This document shows positions 44,551-55,324 of a DNA stretch of 64,000 nt, piece by piece. The DNA comes from Chelydra serpentina (lineage: Eukaryota; Chordata; Testudines; Chelydridae), in contig JBAIAC010000051.1 in assembly GCA_037349315.1 (NCBI GenBank), positions 23,844,001 to 23,908,000 on the forward strand. Direction: 5' to 3'. The notes beneath the pieces are model-generated. The model saw only the letters and a list, made by a program, of their open reading frames with translations. It had not been told where the DNA came from and did no database searches. Each line of letters begins with the position of its first letter. Position 1 is the stretch's first letter. Position numbers and translations under genes: made by a program.

Positions 44551-45984
44551 CTAGACCATCCCTGATAGACATTTATCTAACCTACTCTTAAATATCTCCA
44601 GAGATGGAGATTCCACAACCTCCCTGGGCAGTTTATTCCAGTGTTTAACCACCCTGACAGTTAGGAACTTTTTCCTAATGTCCAACCTAAACCTCCCTTG
44701 CTGCAGTTTAAGCCCATTGCTTCTTGTTCTATCCTCAGCTGCTAAGATGAACAAGTTTTCTCCCTCCTCCTTATGACACCCTTTTAGATACCTGAAGACT
44801 GCTATCATGTCCCCTCTCAGTCTTCTCTTTTCCAAACTAAACAAACCCAATTCCTTCAGCCTTCCTTCATAGGTCATGTTCTCTAGACCCTTAATCATTC
44901 TTGTTGCTCTTCTCTGGACCCTCTCCAATTTCTCCACATCTTTCTTGAAATGCAGTGCCCAGAACTGGACACAATACTCCAATTGAGGCCTAACCAGCGC
45001 AGAGTAGAGGGAAAAAATGACTTCTCGTGTCTTGCTCACAACACACCTGTTAATGCAGCCCAGAATCATGTTTGCTTTTTTTGCAACAGCATCACACTGT
45101 TGACTCATATTTAGCTTGTGATCCACTATAACCCCTAGATCCCTTTCTGCCGTACTCCTTCCTAGACAGTCTCCTCCCATTTTGTATGTGTGAAACTGAT
45201 TGTTCCTACCTAAGTGGAGCACTTTGCATTTGTCCTTATTAAACTTCATCCTGTTTACCTCTGACCATTTCTCCAATTTGTCCAGATCATTTTGAATTAT
45301 GACCCTATCCTCCAAAGCAGTTGCAATCCCTCCCAGTTTGGTATCATCTGCAAACTTAATAAGCGTTTTTTCTATGCCAATATCCAAGTCGTTGATGAAG
45401 ATATTGAACAGAGCCGGTCCCAAAACAGACCCTTGCAGAACCCCACTCGTTATACCTTTCCAGCAGGATTGGGAACCATTTATAACTACTCTCTGAGTAC
45501 GGTTATCCAGCCAGTTGTGCACCCACCTTATAGTAGCCCCATCTAAGTTGTATTTCCCTAGTTTATTGATAAGAATATCATGCGAGACCGTATCAAATGC
45601 CTTACTAAAGTCTAGGTATACCACATCCACCGCTTCTCCCTTATTCACAAGACTCGTTATCCTATCAAAGAAAGCTATCAGATTGGTTTGACATGATTTG
45701 TTCTTTACAAATCCATGCTGGTTATTCCCTATCACCTTACCACCTTCCAAGTGTTTGCAGATGATTTCCTTAATTACTTGCTCCATTATTTTCCCTGGCA
45801 CAGAAGTTAAACTAACTGGTCTGTAGTTTCCTGGGTTGTTTTTATTTCCCATTTTATAGATGGGCACTATATTTGCCCTTTCCCAGTCTTCTGGAATCTC
45901 TCCTGTCTCCCATGATTTACCAAAGAGAATAGCTAGAGGCTCAGATACCTCCTCTATTAGCTCCTTGAGTATTCTAGGATGCAT
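44551..45984 (-). CDS. CR1 ORF2 reverse transcriptase region, open (477 codons)
   Basis: An uninterrupted minus-strand frame from [18 protein letters not shown] through RT motifs GNYRPVSLTSVPGK, GFVKNKSCQTNL, VVYLDFSKAFDTVS, LQGSVLGPALFNIF and FADDTKLGGIA (catalytic Asp pair), to the C-terminal region ERDLGVIVDHKLN, RPQLEYCVQFW, LGLFSLEKRRLRGD and KHWNKLPREVVES. The ATG is internal to ORF2, as the authentic start would be upstream. The RT core appears undamaged, but the missing endonuclease start and the frameshift just upstream make it non-functional as an element. A likely substitution is GVLQGS in place of the usual GVPQGS. Confidence 0.92.
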   Translation of the reverse strand: MHPRILKELIEEVSEPLAILFGKSWETGEIPEDWERANIVPIYKMGNKNNPGNYRPVSLTSVPGKIMEQVIKEIICKHLEGGKVIGNNQHGFVKNKSCQTNLIAFFDRITSLVNKGEAVDVVYLDFSKAFDTVSHDILINKLGKYNLDGATIRWVHNWLDNRTQRVVINGSQSCWKGITSGVLQGSVLGPALFNIFINDLDIGIEKTLIKFADDTKLGGIATALEDRVIIQNDLDKLEKWSEVNRMKFNKDKCKVLHLGRNNQFHTYKMGGDCLGRSTAERDLGVIVDHKLNMSQQCDAVAKKANMILGCINRCVVSKTREVIFSLYSALVRPQLEYCVQFWALHFKKDVEKLERVQRRATRMIKGLENMTYEGRLKELGLFSLEKRRLRGDMIAVFRYLKGCHKEEGENLFILAAEDRTRSNGLKLQQGRFRLDIRKKFLTVRVVKHWNKLPREVVESPSLEIFKSRLDKCLSGMV

Positions 45985-45988
45985 TTCA

Positions 45989-46759
45989 TCAGGTCCTGGT
46001 GACTTGCAGGCATCTAAACTTATCTAAGTGATTTTTAACTTGTTCTTTTTTTATTTCATCTTCTAAACCTTCCCCCTTCCCATTTGCATTCACTATGTTA
46101 GGCATTCCCTCAGACTTCTCAGTGAAGACCGAAACAAAGAAGTCATTAAGCATCTCTTCCATTTCCAAGTTTCCTGTTACTGCTTCTCCCTCCTCACTGA
46201 GTAGTGGGCCTACCCTGTCCTTGGTCTTCCTCTTGCTTCTAATGTATTGATAAAAAGTTTTCTTGTTTCCCTTTATTCCTGTAGCTAGTTTGAGCTCATT
46301 TTGTGCCTTTGCCTTTCTAATCTTGCCCCTGCATTCCCGTGTTGTTTGCCTATATTCATCCTTTGTAATTTGTCCTAGTTTCCATTTTTTATATGACTCC
46401 TTTTTATTTTTTAGATCTTGCAAGATCTCGTGGTTAAGCCAAGGTGGTCTTTTGCCACATTTTCTATCTTTCCTACCCAGCGGAATAGTTTGCTTTTGGG
46501 CCCTTAATAGTGTCCCTTTGAAATACTGCCAGCTCTCCTCAGTTGTTTTTCCCCTCAGTCTTGATTCCCATGGGACCTTACCTATCAGCTCTCTGAGCTT
46601 ACCAAAATCCACTTTCCTGAAATCCATTGTCTCTATTTTGCTGTACTCCCTTCTACCCTTCCTTAGAATGGTGAACTCTAGGATTTCATGATCACTTTCA
46701 CCCAAGCTGCCTTCTACTTTCAAGTTCTCCACGAGTTCCTCCCTGTTTGTTAAAATCAA
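45989..46759 (-). pseudogene. CR1 ORF2 endonuclease C-terminus and linker, frameshifted
   Basis: Begins in the endonuclease ([18 protein letters not shown], the Ser-Asp-His motif) and runs through the linker [38 protein letters not shown] and [16 protein letters not shown]. An extra T near 46017, compared with copy A, shifts the frame to end in LQVTRT, just before the RT frame resumes. The N-terminal endonuclease half is removed by the 5' truncation. Confidence 0.9.
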
Positions 46760-46819
46760 ATCTAGAACAGCTTCCCCCCAGTAGCTTTCTCAGCCTTCTG
46801 AAATAAAAAGTTGTCTGCA

Positions 46820-47540
46820 ACTTTTAAGAAAAGGAGGAGGAGTTTGGAGTAGTAGTCATGTAAGTGCTGCACTACCAGTGCTAGTCTACAATGTGCTAGT
46901 GGTCAGAAATCGCTGGCTTGGTGGCGGCTCATTGCACTGCCAGCTGCGCAAAGCCTTGCCCAGCTCCTAGGCCAGTGGGGGTGTAGAGCGCCTCAGAAGC
47001 AGCGATCTCAACCCCTGAGGGGCAGGGCCAGGAAAACCTCATATTCTTGACTGTTGAACTCTCCGGCTAGCACAAAGAATGAGGTTGCTGGGCGCTGGAG
47101 GGAACCATGTCCAGTCCTCCACTGATGGCGGACAGATTCCTGAGTAGGAGGGAGGGAGAAAATGACAGGGACCACCTGAGATCTGATGGGAGCTGGGCAC
47201 TGCCCCCCTAAAACCTGCTCTTTTCCATAGAGCAGACGGGCTTATCCTTCTCTACTGCAGCTGAGACCAACATGGCTTCCTTTCTTGCTTCTGCCTCAGT
47301 GCCATTGTGACCAGCCAGACTGTGTGCAGTGCAGAGTAAAGTTGTCAGGTAACTACTTAGAGCACATCCAACAGAGGGAGCTCACAGACTAGTTTTTGGT
47401 GCGTCCCACAAAAATGATGATCACTGGTTTGGATTTTAACAGCAGAAGGGTAGGTTTGGATTGTGTTGAGTTTTTTTAAAATAAGGCATATTTATAAATA
47501 CAAAGAAGAAACCAGAGTTTTCGGGACTCCAGTGGGGCCG
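46820..47540. other. Unannotated DNA, no gene seen
   Basis: No recognisable frame or repeat. Confidence 0.4.
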
Positions 47541-47780
47541 CTGTTGTGTATTGGACTGATCATACAGCGAGGGAGGCAGGGGACCTGTGTCCCCTTCCTG
47601 AATCTAGTCTTGACCAACTGGGTAACCCTGGGCAAATTGCTCCACCTTTCTGTGCCTCGGTTTCCCTCTCTGTAAAAGGGGATACTGGTTGTTACTCACT
47701 TGTGTGAAGTGCTTTAAGTGCCCCAGTGACAAGTGCTGAGACCTACTGTAACAATCGGAAGTAGCTAATCCTAACGACTT
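47541..47780 (+). mobile_element. MIR-type SINE
   Basis: GGAGGCAGGGGACCTGTGTCC, GTCTTGACCAACTGGGTAACC, CTGGGCAAATTGCTCCACC, TCTGTGCCTCGGTTTCCC, TGTAAAAGGGGATACTGG, TGTGAAGTGCTTTAAG. The order and wording fit a MIR, including the conserved core and tail. Confidence 0.8.
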
Positions 47781-49480
47781 GAGTGAATGAGCTCCCAGAG
47801 CCATGTGACTGGCTTTTTGGTTTTGTGCCAGTGAAAGATGCCTGACGTCCCGGCTGTGTGATGCCCTGTATGAAATGACCTGATGAGTTTCCGTCCAGTT
47901 CAGAGTGGACGGATGGCCACATGGCCCGGGCGGCTAACTGGCTGCTTTGTTGGGAGTCTCAGAAGGGGTCCAGGGTGGAATGGCACGTTCTCTCCTCTCC
48001 TCTCTACAGCAGATCCCTCTGGAGCAGGCTGAGGTACATTGAAAGGGCAGGCATGGGGGAGGCGTACACTGCCGCTGCCCATGCCACGCCAGTTCTGTGC
48101 ATAAAGAGAGGATTCAGTCGGCAGGGCTATCAAACCAGCACCTTTCAACAGCACTTACATTTCCAAACCAGCAGGAAATGGGCTTCACTTGGAGGGAGAG
48201 CTATTGTGCTTTTCCGGTTCCTAGTCAGAGGGAGCGTTTAGAACGCCTCAGCTTTTTCCCGTCCCTCCCACATCTGACCAGCCCTCTTCTGATATGCTCC
48301 ACAAACCTTTGCACTGGTTCCCGCTACACTTCTTATTATCCTTAGAATTTGGATTGTGTTGGGAGCTAAGAGTCACAGTTGTGCAACAGGACACTATTGT
48401 GCTCGGTGCTGTACAAACATGGGAGAGGGAGAAAGTCCCCGCCCCCAAGGAAGTCAGATTCTGAGCTGGGCAGAGACGACACCGCAGGAATGGGCACAGT
48501 GGGTTGTGGGGCACTCCTGCTTACTGTGGAAATCCTCATTCCACGTCACCAAGCAAACTGGAGCTTTGGTAGTCTTAAACATTCCTTAGTCCAGATGAGT
48601 CACCATTCTGTTAAGAGACTGTGATAATGGACTGAATTGCTTAAAGGTTACTAGGGAAGGAGAACACTGTTACCTCCACGGCTTTCCAGTACCATAGGGA
48701 AAGCCTGAAAAGTTGTGCGTCTGTTTAAAACAAAAGTTGGGTTTTCTTTCTGCTTGGGTTTTTTCTTTAGAAATAGCAGGAATGTCGAGTCTCATCTTCC
48801 CTGTTTTTGTGAAGGGATTCCTTGGCGGCCCGAAGAATTGGAGATTTATCAGCCATTAACTGAAAGAGCAGAGACACTGAGTCTTTCCCAGCGAGAATTT
48901 TCTCCAGGGAGTTTTCCAGGATTTTGAGTTAAATAGCTATTGACAAAAACAAACAAAAAAGCCTTTTAAATGATCTGACTCAAAATTTCTCCCCTTCTCA
49001 ATGGCTCAGATCGCCTCTTGATGTCATAATCCCACTAATTCTCCAGTCACCCACAGAGCCTTTCAGTCAACAGCCTATATGAGCCCTGATATTCTTAATG
49101 CTTTAAAAATACAAGAGTAAAGAAAACCCTAGTGCAATATAAACCCATTCTGGTCACTATGTCTTGTTCGGGGGAAAAAGGAAATCCCAAGAACAGGTAT
49201 TTTGCGGTTGTTTAAATATAACAATGGAGAATGATTAACAAACAGCAGCAAATGCCAGTTTGAGAGTCCAGAGTAGAATTTGCCGTTCATAGGCATCGGG
49301 AAGTCAAAACTGCTGTGAAGTAAGGTCTTTTACCAAAGATCCATTCATTAACAGCTTTAAACACAGCTGAGTTAGAAAACATTTTTTTTTAATCGTATTT
49401 TCCTTACCGCTTGGAAAGTGTCTGGTTTCCCACTGCTGGTTGCAGTGTTGCTGTAGCCGTGTTGGTCCCAAGATATTAGA
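47781..49480. other. Unannotated DNA, no gene seen
   Basis: Several short frames on both strands (for example 47921-48241 plus) lack domain support. No repeat recognised apart from simple A/T runs. Confidence 0.4.
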
Positions 49481-49663
49481 GAGACAAGGTGGGTGAGGTA
49501 ATAACTTGTATTGGACCAGCTTCTGTTGGTGAAAGGGACAAACTTTTGAGCGCACACAGAGCTCTTGCTCAGGTCTTCTGAAGCCTTGTGTCGCTCGAAA
49601 GCTTGTCTCTCTCGCCAACAGAAGTTGGACCTATCAAAGATATTACCTCGCTCACCTTGTCTC
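49481..49663. repeat. Foldback repeat with ~80-bp arms
   Basis: The left arm 49481-49558 (GAGACAAGGTGGGTGAGG, TAATAACTTGTATTGGACC, AGCTTCTGTTGGTGAAAGGG, ACAAACTTTTGAGCG) is the imperfect reverse complement of the right arm 49585-49663 (CGCTCGAAAGCTTGTCTC, TCGCCAACAGAAGTTGG, ACCTATCAAAGATATTACC, TCGCTCACCTTGTCTC). The loop is about 26 bases. The left flank (TTGCTGTAGCCGTGTTGGTCC) belongs to the same dispersed repeat type. Two inverted copies, not one palindrome by chance, is the likely origin. Confidence 0.85.
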
Positions 49664-52627
49664 ACTGGCTTCCCATAATCCAGAGCTGCATTCCCTTAGT
49701 CCTACTCTCTGGGTGCCCAGTTGGGAAGCACTGTTACTGGCTCTGAAACCCCTCATTGTTGGGTCCATGTGTTCTTAGCTGGGGCCTGATCTTGTGACTC
49801 TCGCCCCGGGGTAGCATCACGTACTCAGTGACTTCAATGGGACTGTTCGCCTGAGGAAGGGGCACAGAATCTGGCTCTTTGGTAGTGATCTGAGCACCAA
49901 ATCACATAAATCCTCTCACTGGCAAGCTCCCACTGACTTTGATATCCCGCTGAATCCAGATTTGGCCCTGGAGTGTTTGAGACGTTCACTGCATCTCCCT
50001 GTCGCCTACTGGGTGTTTGTAGTGTATGTTTCTCTATTTCTCAATGGGCGGCCTGGAGTAACTGCATTTCCTGATGAACAGGATGAAACAGCAAGGGCCA
50101 TCTGTAGCCCTGGAGCTTGGTATATTTTTGCTCTCACAAGAGCTATGGCTTTTTCTCTGCTCGAGCATCACTCAAAGACTCCTGTCCCAGAGGCTGGTGT
50201 TCTGTAGTGGGGTGGGGGCCTGGGAAGACCCCTTCGGCATTTTAGAATGCTCTGGGTTCTCTGTTTCCACATGCTGGATCCAGCATCTCATCACCTGGCA
50301 ACGGTCCTTTCCTAGCAACAGAGGAAAGAAGCAAGGGGGTGAGAAAGAGAGAGAGAGGGTTGCAGCTGAGGAACAGAAAGAGTAGGCGGCTCTCACTGCA
50401 CAGGCATCAGTATGGACCCAAAGGTATGTGTGACTCGTGGACAAAGCTGTGTCCATTTTTATATATGTTCTTCAGGGGAAAGGCAGGTTAATTGTATTTG
50501 TTGCAGGAAAATACCTGTGCCCTAAAACCGAGGCCCATTTTCCATGACAGTAAAGGAACATACACTAGGATGGAGAAGCAGCATCACCAACCCTGTGAGC
50601 AGACTTGCATCCGTGTCCGTGCTAGAACCTGCATACAGCCTGACACCTGTGTGCACAGCGCTGGCTCCATATGCTCTCAGCATCATGTGTCCTGTCTCTT
50701 AGCGAACCGGCCAGCCAGCCAGAGGCTGGGGTGAAGTGGGAGGAAGCTAGAGAGCAAAATGCAACTGCTCACTTCCAAAGCACCCACCCTACAGGAAGGA
50801 ACGGCAGAGGCCTCAGAGCTGGAGGGCCACAACTCCGTGGGGACGTGGATGTGGTAGGGGACTGGAAGCTAGGTAGCTGCTGGAGATGTACTACAGAGCT
50901 GGGGTGTTTTCAGCAGGAAAGGCGGGCAGATGGAGTCCTCTACAAAATCCGGCTGAGAGAGAGGGGGCCAAAATGCTGTCTGCAGCTTAGTCACTGGTGG
51001 TGACTGCATGAAGAGGTGGGAGGAGCTGTATCAGTGATGAATGGTTTCACTATGGCTCAGACTGCACTGAAGTTTGCAGTGATGAAGTGCTCAAACCTGT
51101 CACAGTGACAATGCAAATGACAGCATCAGATTTCCTGCTGGAGCCTGGCGGGCAGGGCTGCTTCTGTTGGACAGACTTGCCAGCAAGCCCAGGCCAGTGG
51201 TGACATCCTGCTTTTCAGGGAATGGCCTGAAATGACACAGAGAAATTTTTGGTGCAAAGTTTAATGCCAACATTTACATTGCCCCAGCCAGGGAAGCATA
51301 GGGACTTGCCCCCTAGAGGGCAGTGTGGCTGGTATGCACCTTGTGCCCAGGTGGGATTCCCTCACTGAGATTCCTCAGGAATGTCTCATCTCATTAGATT
51401 TAATGCCTCTGAGCCAATATGACCTCTGATGGGCCCATCCGACTCTCCTCCTTGCCACATCTCGTTAACGAAGGCTGATGCCCACTACTCCTTTTCTCAC
51501 TGTGGGCAGCTAAGTGCAAAGATCCCAGCAGATTCAACGGCAGCTCCCCTGACACTGATTGGTGCTCCAGGTGCGTGCTCCCTCTGATGTTTGTGCTTTA
51601 ATGTCTAATGTGCCTAGGTTGGTTACCGTGGGTATTTGCCTGCTGAAGTGTAAGTGAGTCACCACACACAGAGAGCATCACCTTGGCTTGTCTCTGCCCT
51701 TGTTCTATTTTAAGCTGCTTTGCTTTGTGTTTCCAGTTACATTTTCCTTGTCTTAGTGATGGGTGAACCTGTTGAATGCAGGCTCCTGGGCTGGGCCACA
51801 CTATTTTAAGCTGTGAGCCTTTAGCTGTGAGTGAGATGCCCTCTGAGTCTCTTCAAAACCCATCGTGAGCATATTCCCCCACCCTGTGTTGAGACCACCT
51901 TTTGAGCTAGTTTAGGAATATCAAATTCATTGGGAGCAGAGGGCTGAATTCCATGTTTAAGGATGCCGTGTGGGTCAGGATATAAATCCAGGGTGACATA
52001 CCTCTCCTAATACCTAGCAATACACTGATGTCAGTGGGAGTGTTGCACTGAGATCAAGGGAGGGTCACAGCCTTTGTGTAGCAACTAAGCTTTTCCTTCA
52101 TTATTGGTCACATTCAGAAAATACTCTCTCCCCCCATCGGGCAACTGCTACTTCTGCCCTGTGTTTCTCTCCCTTTCTGTCTCCTGCCTTCTGCCCCCCT
52201 GCTTTTCCTTCCCTACAGCAGCTCCTCCTCCCTTTCCCCCTTCCTTGCTATAAAATGGTCAGCAATGAAATAGTTAATGTTTACTCCAGTGCGATCAAGA
52301 TGGGACTGGAGTGTTCCCGCCTCTGAGTCATTGTTCCAGGCAGGCTGCAGACTCAGGCAGACTTCAGTGCATGGGGTGTCACTCAGATCACGTTCAGAAG
52401 GTTCTCTCTGCAACTAGGAGGGCTGGATGCCTACTTTTGAATGAAAGCTGAGATTTTTCCCAACCTGAGCCTGTCCCGTGAGCCACACAAATACAGCACG
52501 TGGGCTGGATGTTTAATACCTCTGAGCTAGACACAGGAACACTAGATAAACAGTGAGAGTAGAGAATTGGAGGGGGATGTCCAAGCTGGTGGCAAGGGGG
52601 TGTGGCTCTGGGGACTGGTAACAGTGT
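49664..52627. other. Unannotated DNA, no gene seen
   Basis: Contains fragments of the CAATGGGACTGT / TCCCACTGACTTTG type (49837, 49928) from dispersed reptile repeats and a purine run near 50341-50360. No coding domain. Confidence 0.4.
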
Positions 52628-52812
52628 GTGAAGGTGTTTGAGAGGCAGCCTGGTCCAGTGGGTAAAGCACTGGTCTGGGCATCAGGAGAACTGTCTGTGC
52701 TGGCTTCACCACTGATCTGCTGTGTAGCTTGGACAAGACACCCCACTGTTTTCCCTCCCACCCTGGGTCTGTCTCATCTGTTTAGATTGCATGCTCTTTG
52801 GGGTAATCGTGT
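52628..52812 (+). mobile_element. MIR-type SINE
   Basis: GAGAGGCAGCCTGGTCCAGTGG, GTAAAGCACTGGTCTGGGCATCAGGAG, TGCTGGCTTCACCACTGATC, TGCTGTGTAGCTTGGACAAG, TCCCTCCCACCCTGGGTCTGTC and TTTAGATTGCATGCTCTTTGG reproduce the MIR order in its sauropsid form. The A-box-like head is present. Confidence 0.82.
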
Positions 52813-52815
52813 GGG

Positions 52816-53033
52816 TAATTAACCATTGGAACAACTTCCTGAGGGATGTAGTAGAATCTCCCACACTCACAGTCTTTAAAAGAAGACTGGATGTCTTTCT
52901 AAAAGAGTTGGTCTAGAGCAAACAGACATTATGGGCTTGATGCAGAAATTACTGGGTGGGTTTTCTGGCCTGTGTTTTGTGGGAGGTCAGATATGATGAT
53001 CCCATCTTGCCTTACAATCTATGAATCTATGAA
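52816..53033 (+). mobile_element. CR1 3' end, ATTCTATG-type
   Basis: AACCATTGGAACAACTTCCTGAGG, GAATCTCCCACACTCACAGTC, TTTAAAAGAAGACTGGATG, and the terminus TTACAATCTATGAATCTATG. This encodes the NWNNFLRD...ESPTLTVFKRRLD end of ORF2 in degraded form. Confidence 0.85.
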
Positions 53034-53370
53034 AAACCTGTGGAACTCACCACCACAGTATATTATTCTGAAAAACGACTTAGCACATTTCAAAGATGAT
53101 TAGACAGTTATACAACTAGCAGCAGCTGCTGCAGTTACAGTTGCTGGAATAAAATTACAAGGGCTATTAATCCTCATGCTTCAGGACATAAGATGATCAC
53201 CAGCTGCGTCAGGAAGACATCCCCTTTGCATACACAGCGTGGGATTGCACAATTAGATGATTATGGGAGCTTTATGTCTTCAGTGGCAGCATCTGGCATT
53301 GGTCACAGTCAGAGATAGGAAACAGGACACCAAGCTAGATGGCCCATTGATCTGTTCTGGTACAGCAAAG
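53034..53370 (+). mobile_element. CR1-like 3' end, GTTCT-type, directly abutting
   Basis: AACCTGTGGAACTCACCACC, AGATGATTAGACAGTTATAC, AACAGGACACCAAGCTAGATGG and TGATCTGTTCTGG mark a second, different CR1 3' end starting where the previous one stops. It probably served as target, or inserted next to the tail. Confidence 0.7.
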
Positions 53371-55324
53371 TCTGTGTTGGAGGGAATGTTGGTGATTAAA
53401 ATGACCCTTCAAAGGCTCAGAGGCCATGTTATGTTATTGCTACATGAATCTTACAGTTATATTATGACTGTGAGAGAGTAATAATAAATTGTAGCAATAA
53501 TGAGGTGTAATTACAATTATGATTATTATGTTCTAATTAGGGTGTTTGTTATAAAATGGCAGGGAAGACAGGGCAGTAAAAGCATTGGTAAATTTATTCC
53601 CGGTGCCTCTGTGCATCCTGCAGAAATAAGGCAGCAAAAGGACCAAACCAGAACCCCATTTTTTACATTTGTTAGGCATAAAAGGTTTCAAGCCTCAGCA
53701 GGCTCCCCTTGACACTGGAACCATCGAAATTAGAGCTGAAAGCAATCTGCTAGATCTTCTGGCCCATCCCCTGCCAGTTCCTGTCTTCGCAGGGCATCCA
53801 TCCATGACTTGGAGCTCACTCCCTTTCCGGCTTTAGAAACCTAAGCCCCTGGCTACGGTTCAGGCCGACGCTTTTCCTTGAAGAAAACCAATGACTAACC
53901 AAAGCCAATTAGTAGCCACTGCCTCAGAGGGTGCCACAAAACCTTTGCGATAGGACAACAAAATGTGCCACCCCAGATCAACCCATTGTCCTGTCCAGTC
54001 CAGGGTCTCTGGCGCCTCAGACCCAGACAGATAAACCCTCCTAATGCTCCCACCCAGCTACGCCGCCACGCTGAGCACGGTAGGAAATTTCTTCCCTGTC
54101 ACCGGGGGGCAATTAACTTCAGCTCCAGAGAATGGGATCTCGATGCTCTCTCCTTGACTTGTGTAAGTACAGATAACACTGATGGTCATCCCGTGGGCCA
54201 GCTCTTTGACAAACCCGGTGTTTGACCCAGCTGGTATCTGTTTTATATCTGTAATTATCCCTGGAGGGTCATAGGTCACCAAGGAGAGGGTGGGCGGTTT
54301 CCTGCTTGGCGCACACACCTACAGTCCCTGCCCAGGTGGGATCATGCTGTATCGCGAGCTGAGAGGGAGCAAGACGATGCATGGTTGGACTGCTCCAGGC
54401 CTTCTCCTGGGGGAGGACTGACCAGGCCCATTTCCGCCCCAGGCACGAGACGCTCCTGTGCTCTAAAGGGTGTCAGTGAGATCGGTCAGTCAAGCTGGCC
54501 CGCCATGCACAGATTCAGCTCAGACCTGAGTCATTGCCTTCAGGGGAGACGCCCCGTCCTGCTGTAAGTATGAAGCCAAAAGCGCTGCACTCCCTGGCGT
54601 TGTGCCTGAATCTGGCCCTGGACCTTATGGGGCTCCCATCGTCCCTGTGCCTGGCTCCACTCCATGCAGGGGACAGGGAGAGCTGGCGGGAAGCTGTTTA
54701 CAAGTCCCTGACTCTGCACCAGCCCAGTCCTGGCATCTGGTAGAGCAGCCCAGGACCTAATGGACTTTTTCCCCATGGAGGTTTGGCAGCGTGGAGCTTC
54801 CCTTCAACATCCGCTCACTGCGTCCCTCAGCCTCCCCCCTTATATGCCCCCTATGTTGGTGCAGGCACTGCCACTGCCAGGTTTAGAGCATTCTTTGCTG
54901 GCTGCTTATGGCTGAAATCCAGCCCCTTGGCATGGCCTGAGTGGCACAAGGGGCTGGATCATACTGGAGAATCTGGCCCGTCTTTATTTCACAAACACAG
55001 AGTTTGGATTCTTTAGAAAGTATTAATTAAAACAACAGAGGGTGGTTCATTACCTGTTGCCGGGCATGCCCTGGCCATCTTCTGGCTAATTGGGGCAGGG
55101 GTGGCGGGGCTGTCATCTCTTGTGAACTCTGCATAGCAAAACTGTGCCCCGGCTTTGCACCTCTCAGCTCTCTTGGTTACCCAGCAGGTGCTGAGGGCAA
55201 CCCCTGTACCCGAGCAGAGCCTGCCACCAAAGGGACAAGCTCCTGATTAAATTCATGGTCACAGTTATACTAAAGAAACAAACGTCCTTGTTTACTTGGT
55301 TCCCTGTTTCCTCCTACCATACAG
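53371..55324. other. Unannotated DNA, no gene seen
   Basis: No domain-bearing frame and no repeat family recognised. Confidence 0.4.

Larger units (their letters stand above)
44461..46819 (-). mobile_element. CR1 LINE, 5'-truncated (copy E)
   Basis: Same subfamily as copy A (9519-12430) and nearly collinear with it from the 3' terminus (AGAATCTATGAAACTATGAA on the minus strand) to the point of 5' truncation near 46819, where matching stops after AAAAAGTTGTCTGCAAC. It lacks the first half of the endonuclease and all of ORF1. Fewer lesions than copy A. Confidence 0.95.
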
